Shown in pieces: positions 1 to 8,618 of a stretch of 64,000 nt of DNA. Below the pieces are notes generated by a model, which ran no database searches, was not told where the DNA came from, and worked only from the letters and a program-made list of their open reading frames with translations. The stretch comes from Microcoleus sp. AS-A8 (GTDB taxonomy: Bacteria > Cyanobacteriota > Cyanobacteriia > Cyanobacteriales > Coleofasciculaceae), in the NCBI GenBank assembly GCA_039962225.1, contig JAMPKV010000002.1:515217-579216 (forward strand), in the 5' to 3' direction. Positions within the stretch are counted from its first letter, which is position 1. Each line of letters opens with the position of its first letter. The translations under genes and the position numbers were made by a program.

Positions 1-462
1 TATTTTTAATACACAGTTTTGTCTTTTTGTCAAATTTTTTCGATAGGTTTACCCTGTAGCAAAATGTCCTTCGAGCTGATCGTAGACATTTTCAATTGAC
101 TAAATTTGTCTTGGGAAACCATTGGAATTTCAAATTCTAAAATTACCGACTTTCCTTGCTTCCAAGATGGCTCTATTTTATAGTGCAATTAATAGATTTA
201 CAGCATTATTAATACGTACTAACCAGGGGGTAGCGGCATGTCAGTCACAGCTATCAAGGACTCGTTCAGCCAACAAGGGCAAAAATGGCATTACTGGAAA
301 GTTCAAGAAGTTGCAAAAATCCTGGATAGCTATCGGGGAAAGGGTTTAACGATTGAAAAAATTGCTCATCCCCAGCGCCCCGGAGAAATCAAACTGCCTA
401 TCAGGAAGAGTTTATTTTTTCAAAAATAATTACAACCGACCTTTACCACACAGGCAATTCCC
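1..462. other. Leader region upstream of the mrp operon; no confident gene
   Basis: This AT-rich stretch precedes the Mrp operon. A 63-codon frame at 238-429 (ATG preceded by GGGGG) could encode a small basic protein, but I recognise no family and its composition is not convincing. A second, overlapping frame at 122-349 looks accidental. The operon promoter probably lies here, but I cannot pick a -10/-35 pair with confidence. Confidence 0.3.
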
Positions 463-798
463 GTGTTAGAAGCATTCGTCTTCGCAACAATATTCTGCGG
501 ATTTCTCGGCATCATCCTTAAAAAGAACCTGGTTATGAAGATCATCTCTATGGATGTCATGAGTACGGGGGTTATTGCCTATTACGTGCTGATTGCATCG
601 CGAGATGGTTTATTCACGCCCATTATTTCAGACGCGGCAAATGGGGCTTACGCCGATCCGGTTCCTCAAGCGGTCATCTTGACAGGGATTGTGATTGGCT
701 TTTCGATTCAGTGCTTAATGCTGGTCGGTGTCATGAAGTTGGCACGGGATAATCCCACCCTGGAAACCAACGAGATCGAGAAGAGCAATACCCCATGA
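463..798 (+). CDS. mrpC: Mrp cation/proton antiporter subunit C (NuoK/MnhC-like)
   Basis: A 111-residue membrane protein with three hydrophobic helices and the MrpC/NuoK-type centre DPVPQAVILTGIVIGFS, which is the hallmark of MnhC/MrpC subunits. The start is GTG at 463, the only start codon between the upstream in-frame TAA (427) and the conserved first helix. The product is expected to be a small proton-channel-related subunit of a multisubunit Na+/H+ antiporter in the plasma membrane. It is the first gene of a seven-gene set and its stop overlaps the next ATG by 4 bases, so it should be co-translated. Length is normal for the family. The family call is firm; the exact ion transported is inferred. 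Confidence 0.88.
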   Translation: MLEAFVFATIFCGFLGIILKKNLVMKIISMDVMSTGVIAYYVLIASRDGLFTPIISDAANGAYADPVPQAVILTGIVIGFSIQCLMLVGVMKLARDNPTLETNEIEKSNTP

Positions 799-2228
799 AT
801 ACCATTACCCTTGCATGGATCGCACTACCGTTTTTCTTGGGGTTCACCATCTATCTGTTCCCCAAACTTGACAAAACCCTTGCACTGTTTACAGCTTTTG
901 CTTCGGCTGCATATGCGTTGCAGCTATTTGTCGAACAGTCGCCCCTGAAACTAGAGTTACTAGATCATTTCAGCGTCACATTAATAGTCGATCAGTTAAG
1001 CGGCTACTTTATCTTGACCAATGCGCTGGTAACAGCCGCAGTCATCCTCTACTGTTGGCAAAGCGATAAGACGACTTTCTTTTATGCACAAGCCATCATT
1101 TTGCATGGCAGCCTCAATGCCGCGTTCGCCTGTGCCGACTTTATCAGTTTATACGTGGCGTTAGAGGTGAGCGGGATTGCCGCATTTCTCTTGATTACCT
1201 ATACCCGCACCGATCGCTCGATTTGGGTTGGCTTGCGCTATCTGTTTATCAGCAACACGGCAATGCTGTTTTATCTGGTGGGTGCGGTGCTAGCCTATCA
1301 GACCAATCATTCGTTTAGTTTTGCAGCTTTGCGCGGGGCACCACCGGAGGCGCTTGCCCTTGTATTTCTGGGACTCTTGGTTAAGGGGGGAATCTTTGTA
1401 TCGGGATTGTGGCTACCGTTGACCCACTCTGAATCGGAGACACCAGTATCGGCATTGCTGTCGGGAGTTGTGGTCAAAGCTGGAGTCTATCCGCTAGTGC
1501 GTTGTGCGCTAATGGTGGATGAACTCGATCCACTCATCCGGATTTTCGGAGTTGGGACAGCCCTGCTAGGCGTGTTCTATGCTGTCTTTGAAAAGGATGC
1601 CAAGCGGATGCTGGCGTTTCATACGGTTTCGCAGTTAGGCTTTATCCTCGCTGCCCCAGTCGTAGGTGGCTTTTATGCACTGACTCACGGCTTGGTCAAA
1701 TCGGCACTCTTCCTGATTGCGGGTGCTTTACCGAGCCGAAACTTCAAGGAACTGCAACACAAGCCGATCAATACAACCGTCTGGATTGCTCTGGTCATCG
1801 CCAGCTTCTCGATCTCAGGCTTTCCCTTGTTGTCCGGCTTTGGGGCGAAGGTGTTGACGACGAAAAATTTACTGCCCTGGCAAGCGATCGCCATGAACGT
1901 TGCGGCTTTAGGAACAGCAATCTCGTTTGCCAAATTCATATTCTTGCCGCATAAACCGGACGGCGAGGATGTAGTAAAGCCTGGTTTCTGGCCAGCAGTG
2001 AGCCTGCTACTCGGTGGCTTGTTTGCGGCAAACGTTGTCTATTACGAGGCGTATAGCCTTGAGAATATCGTGAAACCACTGGCAACCATAGGCATTGGTT
2101 GGTTGGCGTATCTGTTGATTTTCAAACGATCCGTACTCAAGCTGCCCCGTGTTATGGAGCAATTTGAGCATCTGATCGGTGGGATGAGTCTCATGTTAAT
2201 CCTGCTCTTTTGGATGGTGTTGCCATGA
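795..2228 (+). CDS. mrpD: Mrp antiporter subunit D (proton-conducting transporter, NuoN/ND2-ND5 family)
   Basis: A 477-residue polytopic membrane protein with about 13-14 hydrophobic segments. It carries the proton-translocating transporter signature around residues 105-250, including the glutamate in LYVALEVSG and lysine-bearing helices such as LVKGGIFVSGLWLP and VVKAGVYPLVR. These match MrpD/NuoN-type antiporter-like subunits. Only one such large subunit is present here; the larger ND5-like MrpA of other bacteria is absent and its C-terminal part appears as a separate small gene downstream. ATG at 795 overlaps the preceding stop in ATGA fashion. Role: main ion-conducting subunit of the Mrp complex. 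Confidence 0.87.
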   Translation: MNTITLAWIALPFFLGFTIYLFPKLDKTLALFTAFASAAYALQLFVEQSPLKLELLDHFSVTLIVDQLSGYFILTNALVTAAVILYCWQSDKTTFFYAQAIILHGSLNAAFACADFISLYVALEVSGIAAFLLITYTRTDRSIWVGLRYLFISNTAMLFYLVGAVLAYQTNHSFSFAALRGAPPEALALVFLGLLVKGGIFVSGLWLPLTHSESETPVSALLSGVVVKAGVYPLVRCALMVDELDPLIRIFGVGTALLGVFYAVFEKDAKRMLAFHTVSQLGFILAAPVVGGFYALTHGLVKSALFLIAGALPSRNFKELQHKPINTTVWIALVIASFSISGFPLLSGFGAKVLTTKNLLPWQAIAMNVAALGTAISFAKFIFLPHKPDGEDVVKPGFWPAVSLLLGGLFAANVVYYEAYSLENIVKPLATIGIGWLAYLLIFKRSVLKLPRVMEQFEHLIGGMSLMLILLFWMVLP

Positions 2229-2614
2229 TTGGGTATTTGAATCTGATATTGCGACTGGCCATCTGGTTTTTGCTAACTGCTAATCTGAGTCCGGCAAATA
2301 TCATCATTGGTATCAGCATCGCACTCCTTTTACCGGGACGCCCCAAAGCCCCAGGACGATTGAAGGACTGGCTGCGGGCGCTGTGGGAAACGCTCGTGGC
2401 GATTCCGCAGGCATATAAGGAAGCCTTTGAAATGATCCTCCGTCCCCATAATTACGAAGAGGTGACGATGGAACGAGTCAAACCACAACGGACACCGGGA
2501 CTCATCTTCCTGGATATATTTCTGATCACCTTTACGCCCACAAGCATTGTCTTGAAGTACCACGAAAATGGCTGGTACGAAGTCCACTGGGTGCGACGGA
2601 GGAGAAAAGCATGA
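2225..2614 (+). CDS. mrpE: Mrp antiporter subunit E
   Basis: A 129-residue protein beginning with two hydrophobic helices, followed by a cytoplasmic part with EVTMERVKPQRTPG and DIFLITFTPTSIVL, typical of MnhE/MrpE. I choose ATG 2225 over the alternative ATG at 2210. It overlaps the mrpD stop as ATGA, the junction type used between most genes of this operon, and it starts directly at the first membrane helix (MIGYLNLILRLAIWF). The C-terminus is basic (RRRRKA). It is needed in other bacteria for assembly or activity of the Mrp complex; that role is taken from the family. Confidence 0.85.
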   Translation: MIGYLNLILRLAIWFLLTANLSPANIIIGISIALLLPGRPKAPGRLKDWLRALWETLVAIPQAYKEAFEMILRPHNYEEVTMERVKPQRTPGLIFLDIFLITFTPTSIVLKYHENGWYEVHWVRRRRKA

Positions 2615-2874
2615 ACTTGGCACTGAACTGGGCACTGGTTGCAATGATTCTAGCTATGCTCATACCCATGTACGAGGCTTGGCAGGATGATGATATTTGG
2701 CAAAAAATGTTGGCATTTGCCAGTGTCGCCACCAAGGCATCCATCATACTCCTGGTGGTATCGGTCTTACGGGATGATTGGATGCTCGGTGTTGTAGGAG
2801 TCATCATCCTGAGTGTGGGTAATGCCGGATTAATGTTGTTGGCACAAATTCTTAAACGCCTGAATGAAGTATGA
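2611..2874 (+). CDS. mrpF: Mrp antiporter subunit F-like membrane protein
   Basis: An 87-residue protein with three hydrophobic segments, in the operon position of MrpF and of MrpF length. Sequence similarity visible by eye is modest: a short N-terminal helix, an acidic loop (YEAWQDDDIWQK), then two helices. The start overlaps mrpE by 4 bases and the end overlaps the next gene by 4 bases. The assignment rests mostly on size, topology and gene order between E and G. An unrelated small Mrp-associated subunit is the alternative. Confidence 0.7.
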   Translation: MNLALNWALVAMILAMLIPMYEAWQDDDIWQKMLAFASVATKASIILLVVSVLRDDWMLGVVGVIILSVGNAGLMLLAQILKRLNEV

Positions 2875-3152
2875 TCACCGCACTTAGTTACGCCTGCATC
2901 GGTATAGGAATTTTCTTCTGGTTTTGGGGAACCTTTCCCTTAATCGGCGATCGCTCGGTATTATACAAGCTGCATACTCTTTCGGTTGCAGATACGCTAG
3001 GGAGCATGCTCATCATGGTCGGACTGCTGCTTCCGAAAGTACCTAGCGAATGGCCGTTGCTCATCCTTGGCATTATCACCTTAGCAATCTGGAATACAGT
3101 GCTGGGGTATGTGTTGGCATACGGTGCCAGTAGTGGAGGGAATCAATCATGA
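2871..3152 (+). CDS. mrpG: Mrp antiporter subunit G
   Basis: A 93-residue membrane protein with three helices and the MnhG/PhaG pattern: a first helix ending in GTFPLIGDRSVLYKLHTLSVADTLG, where an R/H-containing loop precedes a D-T-L-G motif, then two further helices. This is a good match to MrpG. The start overlaps mrpF and the end overlaps the next gene, both by 4 bases. It is expected to be a small structural subunit of the Mrp complex. Confidence 0.83.
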   Translation: MITALSYACIGIGIFFWFWGTFPLIGDRSVLYKLHTLSVADTLGSMLIMVGLLLPKVPSEWPLLILGIITLAIWNTVLGYVLAYGASSGGNQS

Positions 3153-3736
3153 ATGATAGCTATATCTATGTCATAACCGCCCTGCTGCCGTTGTCCTCGC
3201 TAATGCTGTTACTTCAGACCAATCCTTACCATGCCCTGGTAATTCAGGGAATATCGGGAGCGGTGGCGACATTGGTATTTGCGGTTTTGGGGGCGGCGGA
3301 TGTTGCTTTGACGCAAGCCTTGATGGGGACTCTGCTTGCGATTACTCTCTATGCGATCGCAGTGCGTTCATCGCTGGTGATGCGTCTGGGTGTACTCGAA
3401 GACGGAGCGATCGAGACAGATGACAAGTCCCCTTTAGGGCAACTGATGGATGAGTTACGAACAATTTTCGGCAAACACTATATGCGTCTTGAGGTAGTCC
3501 CGTACACGAATACACAGGCTTTGCACCGGGCGCTGATGGAGAAAGAAATCCATGCGACCTGTGCCAGACGAGAGTACGATAATCAAGACCTTGTAGCGAG
3601 TCAGGACGAACAGGAACCCTATCACACCATAACTAGGGTTCGACGCCTCTATGACATCATGCGAACCGAACTTTCGTCACCAGCGACAAGCCTAACCTAT
3701 GTAAATGCACCAGACTCAGGGGAGGAACATAAATGA
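3149..3736 (+). CDS. mrpA: DUF4040/MbhD-domain subunit of the Mrp complex (MrpA C-terminal equivalent)
   Basis: A 195-residue protein. Residues 1-90 hold three helices with the MbhD/DUF4040 pattern (ALTQALMGTLLAITLYAIAV). The remaining 100 residues form a soluble, charged tail not usual in the stand-alone domain. In bacteria with a large MrpA this domain is part of MrpA's C-terminus; cyanobacterial operons carry it as a separate gene, often called mrpA, before mrpB. The gene name is therefore a convention and the domain call is firmer. The role of the soluble tail is unknown. It overlaps the genes on both sides by 4 bases. Confidence 0.75.
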   Translation: MNDSYIYVITALLPLSSLMLLLQTNPYHALVIQGISGAVATLVFAVLGAADVALTQALMGTLLAITLYAIAVRSSLVMRLGVLEDGAIETDDKSPLGQLMDELRTIFGKHYMRLEVVPYTNTQALHRALMEKEIHATCARREYDNQDLVASQDEQEPYHTITRVRRLYDIMRTELSSPATSLTYVNAPDSGEEHK

Positions 3737-4392
3737 AATGGGTTTACATTGCAGCGGGGATAGCGCTATTCGTCAAATTCCTCGTCATGCCCAATCCGAC
3801 ACCGGAGTTATCGTTCTCGATCGTCCAAACGCTTGTACAAGAGAGTGGAGTACCTAATGCAGTTACGGCTGTCATTCTCAGGAATCGGCTGTATGACACG
3901 ATCTTTGAAGTGGTGGTATTTACGATCGCGGTAATGGGTGCCCATTATCTGCTGGCGAACGAACGACCATTCTGCGCGATCTATCAGTTCACCGATCAAC
4001 CATCCATTATTATGGCGCGTCTGGGAGCGACCATTGCTGCGTTGGTGGGTATCGAACTGGCGATTCGGGGGCATCTAAGTCCCGGCGGTGGCTTTGCGGC
4101 TGGAGTGGCAGGTGGAACGGCGATCGGTCTTATTGCGATTACCTCATCAACGGAGTGGATGCAGGAAATCTACAAGCGCTGGAACGCCGCTACATGGGAG
4201 AAGGTTTCGGTTCTTATTTTCATTGTCCTGTCGGTTATCACTCTAGCCGGATTTGAATTACCGCACGGAGAGTTGGGCGCACTTTTCAGCGGCGGGGTTA
4301 TCCCCCTGCTCAACATCTTGGTTGCAGTAAAAGTCGCATTGGGTTCTTGGGCGGCTGTTTTGGTTTTTATTCATTATCGGGGATTGTTGTGA
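3733..4392 (+). CDS. mrpB: Mrp antiporter subunit B (MnhB family)
   Basis: A 219-residue membrane protein with about six helices. The MnhB signature is clear: IRGHLSPGGGFAAGVAGG in the middle, then the C-terminal block ELPHGELGALFSGGVIPLLN. The N-terminal helix pair (VFTIAVMGAHYLL) matches the extra domain seen in cyanobacterial MrpB. It is the last gene of the operon. It starts on an overlapping ATGA with the preceding gene, and GGAGG at 3720-3724 serves as ribosome binding site. Confidence 0.86.
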   Translation: MKWVYIAAGIALFVKFLVMPNPTPELSFSIVQTLVQESGVPNAVTAVILRNRLYDTIFEVVVFTIAVMGAHYLLANERPFCAIYQFTDQPSIIMARLGATIAALVGIELAIRGHLSPGGGFAAGVAGGTAIGLIAITSSTEWMQEIYKRWNAATWEKVSVLIFIVLSVITLAGFELPHGELGALFSGGVIPLLNILVAVKVALGSWAAVLVFIHYRGLL

Positions 4393-4583
4393 GAGATGGA
4401 AAGCTAGCTCTGTTGATTCTGTTAACTATGTAGGTGAACCGCTTCGATAGTTAAGAAGTCATATTTCCCGATGGATTAGATAAAGCTGATCTAGCCGAAT
4501 GCTTTTACTGCAATCCTTAATAAAATAATTAAGGTTCTATGTTGGGCACGAACATTGCAGTGCAGCAACTTGTTAGGTTGAGA

Positions 4584-5534
4584 TCAATGGAGTTTGCTGG
4601 AACAAGCAAGTGCTGTACAAAACAGGAAATCCACGAGTTCTTTCAACTTATACACATCCTGATGATTGAGTTCTCCTGGTTTAGCACCAGTTAGAAGGTG
4701 AGCTGCATATTGTCCACGTTTTCTAATCAGTTCATCTCCATGCACTTTCAAAATATCGAATGGAGGCGTGTTGCCATCGATAGTCTTACAATCAAGGCGA
4801 TCAAATGCTCTACGAAGGTGAAAGCCTTTGAATTGACCGCGTTCTCTAAGAACTTTAACCATGACTATATACTCAAGACAACGGAAGAACGAGAGATACG
4901 CTTCGGATAAAAAATGGGAGAAACCGTTGGGGTGCAAAGGGTTAAACTCCATTGGGCTTAAGAGGAACATTTGACCACTCTCATAGTTGTGGAGAAATGC
5001 CTCTGACCAAGACGAATTGAACATAGCTAGTGCTGTAATTGCAGCACAGAGGTTTCCTGCATCGATGCTACCCTGAGATTCAACATTAGGAAACTCATGT
5101 CCAAATTCTACTTTGCTTAAGTTTGGTTTACCCAAAATAGCTACATCAACGCCACCATGTAAAAAAGTTAGATGACGGCGAAGAATGAGACAACGCGCTG
5201 AAGCTGCTAATCCAGCAAGTACAATTCGAGCTTGACTGTATCCCTTAGCTATGGCTGCTCCAATGTGATCCGTATTATCCGGATTTTCTTGTCCTGCAAT
5301 AGCTTTGCATCTGATGTCGAGTTCATATCTTATGGGTGGTTCGACAACCTTCAACCTTGCTAGGCGTTGTGCATCGTGGAATACAGCAAGATCGTGATTT
5401 TCTAGCAAATCTCGTCCAAATAGGTCAAATTTTACAGAAACTGTGGCGATTGCCTGATAATCATACTCACCCACCTCAATTAAACTATTTTTTATTTCAT
5501 GCAGTCTCTTCAGCCCTTCATCACGGTTATACAT
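4584..5534 (-). CDS. Uncharacterised protein, possibly HEPN-like
   Basis: A 316-residue soluble protein that I do not recognise. Start ATG at 5534 is preceded by an A-rich leader without a strong Shine-Dalgarno. No signal peptide or membrane segment is evident. The C-terminal third is helical and contains RGQYAAH, an R-x5-H arrangement in a helix followed by a hydrophobic helix (VDFLFCTALACS). This resembles the active-site helix of HEPN ribonuclease or toxin domains, but the match is by eye only. Three cysteines are scattered through the middle without a metal-binding pattern. It stands alone between the Mrp operon and an intergenic repeat region. A domain of unknown function unrelated to HEPN is equally possible. 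Confidence 0.55.
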   Translation of the reverse strand: MYNRDEGLKRLHEIKNSLIEVGEYDYQAIATVSVKFDLFGRDLLENHDLAVFHDAQRLARLKVVEPPIRYELDIRCKAIAGQENPDNTDHIGAAIAKGYSQARIVLAGLAASARCLILRRHLTFLHGGVDVAILGKPNLSKVEFGHEFPNVESQGSIDAGNLCAAITALAMFNSSWSEAFLHNYESGQMFLLSPMEFNPLHPNGFSHFLSEAYLSFFRCLEYIVMVKVLRERGQFKGFHLRRAFDRLDCKTIDGNTPPFDILKVHGDELIRKRGQYAAHLLTGAKPGELNHQDVYKLKELVDFLFCTALACSSKLH

Positions 5535-6066
5535 TACTGTTTTTTTAATTACCTAAACTGCCTCAACTTTTCCTAGGCTAGACGATCACTTTATCCAAAA
5601 AATTAATAACCTATCGATTTAGATAGTGGTTGACGGATGCTTGGTAGAGTTTTAGACAACGCGATCGCGATATTGGCGATGGCATATTCTCCCTAGTTGT
5701 GATGCTCCTTTAGTGAAAAACCTCTTGAGGTCATCAGCGATTTACTCAATGATTTGAGGAGTGATCGGGGTATCGGCATTGTAGAAGCGAAACCCTTACG
5801 CGCTTCAAGAGTGGCAGCTTTAGCGATCGCCTTTGAAGTGGGTTGACCCAAAATCCTTTCCTTGCCTTTGTGAAATCAGGGCTTATGCAGCACCTCGACA
5901 AGTAGGGTGGGCATTGCCCACCCTAGCCGCCTCATTGCAGGTTCGATGCATCGAGGCAACCTAATGCGTCAGAAAACTAGCTGGCGATCGCGTAGCGTGC
6001 CGTAAGCAATCGGTTGTCTCTAATATCAAATCAGGTTTAAATCGTTTTTACCACCACAACCTAACC
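5535..6066. other. Repeat-rich intergenic region with palindromes
   Basis: There is no credible gene in this 530-base stretch. It contains several HIP1 octamers, a near-perfect palindrome at 5903-5925, and at about 5980-6010 a HIP1-anchored segment of the kind dispersed in cyanobacterial genomes. Short open runs at 5700-5850 look like worn-out coding sequence, but I cannot assign them. The promoter of the downstream antiporter gene should be within the last 100 bases. Confidence 0.4.
5903..5925. repeat. Palindromic interspersed repeat
   Basis: Two 11-base arms (TAGGGTGGGCA and its complement) flank a single T. The same kind of GGGTGGGCAxTGCCCACCC palindrome is dispersed through many cyanobacterial genomes. 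It is not followed by a T run, so it is not an obvious terminator. Confidence 0.7.
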
Positions 6067-7491
6067 ATGTTTTTGAACCATACAATTACAGCTTTAAGTT
6101 CTGGGATGGCATCTCTGGTTGCTCCCATGCCCTTGTTGGCAACTGTCGAGGCGGAAAATTCACCGATTGTCCTGGCTGGAGTTCTGCTGAGTTTAGTAGT
6201 GATTTATCTCGCCAGTAAACTCGGCGCGGAACTAGCTAAACGATTTGATTTGCCACCCGTCCTGGGTGAACTGGTGGCAGGGGTAATTGTCGGGGTATCT
6301 GCTTTACACCTGATCATCTTTCCCGAAAGTGGACTTTCCGCCTCAGACTCAGCGGTTATGACCGTGCTGCAATGGATTAATCATCTGTCTCCCGCAGCCC
6401 TCACGAGTGTATACGAGTCTCAGAGTGAAGTCATTTCAGTGCTGGCTGAATTGGGCGTGATTATTCTGCTGTTTGAAATTGGTCTGGAATCGGATCTCAG
6501 ACAACTGAAAGAAGTGGGTACTCAAGCTGTGATCGTCGCCTGTGTGGGGGTGGCAGTTCCGTTTGCCGCGGGCACCGTTGGCTTAATGATGTTATTCCAT
6601 GTTCCCGCAATTCCAGCAATTTTTGCGGGGGCTGCCTTGACGGCAACCAGTATCGGGATTACGTCCAAAGTGTTGTCTGAATTAGGACAGCTTAAATCCA
6701 AAGAAGGTCAAATCATTGTTGGTGCTGCGGTTATTGATGATGTACTGGGAATCATTGTCCTGGCTGTTGTCGCCAGTTTAGCCAAAACGGGTGAGATTGA
6801 TGTTACCAATGTCATCTACCTGATTGTGAGTGCAACAGCGTTTCTGCTCGGTTCGATTCTGTTGGGTGGCATCTTCAACAAAACCTTTGTTGCAGTTGTG
6901 GAGAAACTCAAAACCCGTGGCAACGTTGTCATGCCAGCATTTATCTTTGCCTTCTTCATGGCATTTCTGGGCAACGCAATTCATCTAGAAGCGATTTTGG
7001 GTGCTTTTGCTGCTGGCTTGGTTCTGGATGAAACCGATGCCCGCAATGAGTTGGATGAACTGGTGAAGCCGATCGCCGATCTACTGGTGCCCATTTTCTT
7101 TGTGACTGTAGGAGCACGGGCTGATCTGGGTGTGTTGAATCCGACGGTGCCTGAGAATCGTGCCGGACTTTTGATTGCCGGATTTTTGATGGTGGTTGCC
7201 ATTCTCGGCAAGGTGGTGACGGGTTGGGCGGTGTTTGGTCAGCCCGGAATTAATCGACTTGCGATCGGGGTTGGCATGATTCCACGGGGTGAAGTCGGGT
7301 TAGTGTTTGCCGGAATCGGTTCTGCGAGTGGGGTTCTGGATAAGCCGTTGGAGGTATCCATTATTATCATGGTGATTCTAACCACATTTCTGGCACCGCC
7401 GTTTCTGCGGATCGCCTTTGGTGAGCCAGTGGAACCCCCAACCAAAGGAGAACCTTTGAGTGAGCAACCCATTGTAGTGGGTGAATCTTAG
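6067..7491 (+). CDS. nhaS3: Cation:proton antiporter, CPA2 family (NhaS3-like)
   Basis: A 474-residue integral membrane protein with about 12-13 helices. It carries typical CPA2 features: FDLPPVLGELVAGVIVG early on, LFEIGLESDLRQL, the double-Asp-type motif in GAAVIDDVLGIIVLAVV, and IPRGEVGLVFAG near the end. It closely resembles cyanobacterial NhaS3, the thylakoid Na+(K+)/H+ antiporter. The N-terminus has a leader-like stretch before the first helix. No KTN/TrkA nucleotide-binding domain follows, which separates it from Kef channels. The gene is monocistronic. The symbol is by family resemblance, since paralogues cannot be excluded without a tree. Confidence 0.75.
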   Translation: MFLNHTITALSSGMASLVAPMPLLATVEAENSPIVLAGVLLSLVVIYLASKLGAELAKRFDLPPVLGELVAGVIVGVSALHLIIFPESGLSASDSAVMTVLQWINHLSPAALTSVYESQSEVISVLAELGVIILLFEIGLESDLRQLKEVGTQAVIVACVGVAVPFAAGTVGLMMLFHVPAIPAIFAGAALTATSIGITSKVLSELGQLKSKEGQIIVGAAVIDDVLGIIVLAVVASLAKTGEIDVTNVIYLIVSATAFLLGSILLGGIFNKTFVAVVEKLKTRGNVVMPAFIFAFFMAFLGNAIHLEAILGAFAAGLVLDETDARNELDELVKPIADLLVPIFFVTVGARADLGVLNPTVPENRAGLLIAGFLMVVAILGKVVTGWAVFGQPGINRLAIGVGMIPRGEVGLVFAGIGSASGVLDKPLEVSIIIMVILTTFLAPPFLRIAFGEPVEPPTKGEPLSEQPIVVGES

Positions 7492-7639
7492 CCTACGCCG
7501 TGAGGTTGCTGGGGGCGATCGATGTACCATGAACGCCACAGAATGCGATCGCCCCACTATCAACCTCTCGCCTACTGCCTTACCAGTAATGTCACCTTTA
7601 CTTCACCCTGAACACCAACAAAAAACTTGGTCTTAACAG

Positions 7640-7720
7640 CAAACTCTTGCTCCTGGGGTTATTGCGGCAATCATCTTGCAAGTCATTTTCTCGCACTCAC
7701 CGTTTATCAACCAAAATTAA
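7640..7720 (+). pseudogene. Remnant of a P-type ATPase C-terminal helix (first copy)
   Basis: A 26-codon open run between stops reads GVIAAIILQVIFSHSPFINQ, which closely parallels GIIGAIILQIIFAHVPLINN in the following frame (7746-8027). It has no start codon of its own and ends in TAA. It looks like the debris of a duplicated or recombined P-type ATPase C-terminus. The family inference is borrowed from the better-preserved second copy. Confidence 0.5.
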
Positions 7721-7745
7721 CACCACCCGCTTGCCCAAATTTTAT

Positions 7746-8027
7746 ATGTTGAGTATCAGCCAGTTTATACCCAATCTCATTGCTAAGATGGACAGCACTA
7801 TCGAAGAGAATGCTGATATTCCTGCCATCGGCTTTGGAATTATTGGAGCCATCATTTTGCAAATCATTTTTGCTCATGTGCCACTCATCAATAACATTTT
7901 CTATACAGCTCCCTTAACCTTAAACCAGTGGCTAATTTGTTTGGTTGTAGGTTCACCGATGATTTTATGGGCTACCTGGGTCAATCGCTTTGACCCTCCA
8001 AACTCAACTCCAGTGAGTAATAAATAG
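7746..8027 (+). pseudogene. C-terminal fragment of a cation-transporting P-type ATPase
   Basis: About 93 residues remain open from ATG 7746. They contain one hydrophobic helix (IPAIGFGIIGAIILQIIFAH), then PLINNIFYTAPLTLNQWL and a last helix ending WATWVNRF. This is the layout of the final two transmembrane helices of PacL/Ca2+- or Na+-ATPase-type pumps. The catalytic DKTGT region and the rest of the pump are missing from the window, so it is read as a truncated relic, although the frame is open and could be translated. The frame extends upstream to 7647 without similarity to the family. A terminator-like hairpin follows directly. Confidence 0.55.
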
Positions 8028-8031
8028 TCAA

Positions 8032-8065
8032 AAAAAAGGGGCATACACAAGTAAGCCTCTTTTTT
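8032..8065. terminator. Bidirectional terminator hairpin
   Basis: An A-rich arm AAAAAAGGGGC pairs with GCCTCTTTTTT across a 12-base loop. It has A and T runs on both sides, so it can end transcripts from either direction: the ATPase fragment from the left and the 57-residue minus-strand gene from the right. Confidence 0.65.
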
Positions 8066-8125
8066 CTTAACCGTTTATCAACTATGTTAATCTTTGGAAT
8101 AACGTATTTTTAATAACTCATAATA

Positions 8126-8299
8126 TTAAACAAGAATTAGAGTTTTTGCCTGAGGGTGTTGGCTCAATACCATGACTTCTTGTCCGTAGATAAATTCGCT
8201 ATAGTCAGCTAGGTTATCAAGTCCAATCAAATTGAGGATAATCTCAGCGGCTAACCAAACGGTCGTTTTAACAAATAATTTCTGCCATTGGGTTTTCAT
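8126..8299 (-). CDS. Conserved small cyanobacterial protein (57 residues)
   Basis: This short gene reads on the minus strand from ATG at 8297-8299 to TAA at 8126-8128. It has a good ribosome binding site (AGAGGT) 3-4 bases before the start. The product begins MKTQWQKLFVKTTVWLAAE and continues with a hydrophobic, leucine-rich segment, then GLDNLADYSEFI, a pattern I associate with a widespread small cyanobacterial hypothetical protein. No function is known to me. One amphipathic or membrane-associated helix is likely. The hairpin at 8032-8065 would end its transcript. Confidence 0.65.
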   Translation of the reverse strand: MKTQWQKLFVKTTVWLAAEIILNLIGLDNLADYSEFIYGQEVMVLSQHPQAKTLILV

Positions 8300-8618
8300 T
8301 GACCTCTACCTCTTGGATAAAAACTGGAAACTCAGTGCTTTGCTTAGACTCTCTTACTTAAGAATCAGGTGATTCTTTGTGTTTTACGCAAACTTGGGAG
8401 CCTATCCGGGAAATTCCAAGGGTTTCGCTCAACAATACAGGTAGAAAGCAATCTGGACAAAAACAGCCTGCTTCAGTGGCTCAGGATGAGTCATTGGAAC
8501 AGATGTTGAAAAATTAGAACGCACCACCTATGTCCCTACAAAGGCTGTGCCTCATTTTTCATAATTAGGTTAAAAATGAAGAGATACTGCCGTTTTTGGC
8601 GCAAGCAATCACGAGAAT
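8300..8618. other. Intergenic region with a possible gene remnant
   Basis: About 320 bases without a firm gene. A 46-codon plus-strand frame (8377-8517, TTG start) reads PIREIPRVSLNNTGRKQSGQ and ends with a short acidic tail. It lacks a convincing ribosome binding site and I do not recognise it. Promoter signals for the downstream DCC-family gene are not obvious. Confidence 0.3.

Noticed and set aside
8377..8517. 46-codon TTG-start frame ending in an acidic tail
   Set aside because: No ribosome binding site, no recognised family; kept only as a note in the intergenic entry.
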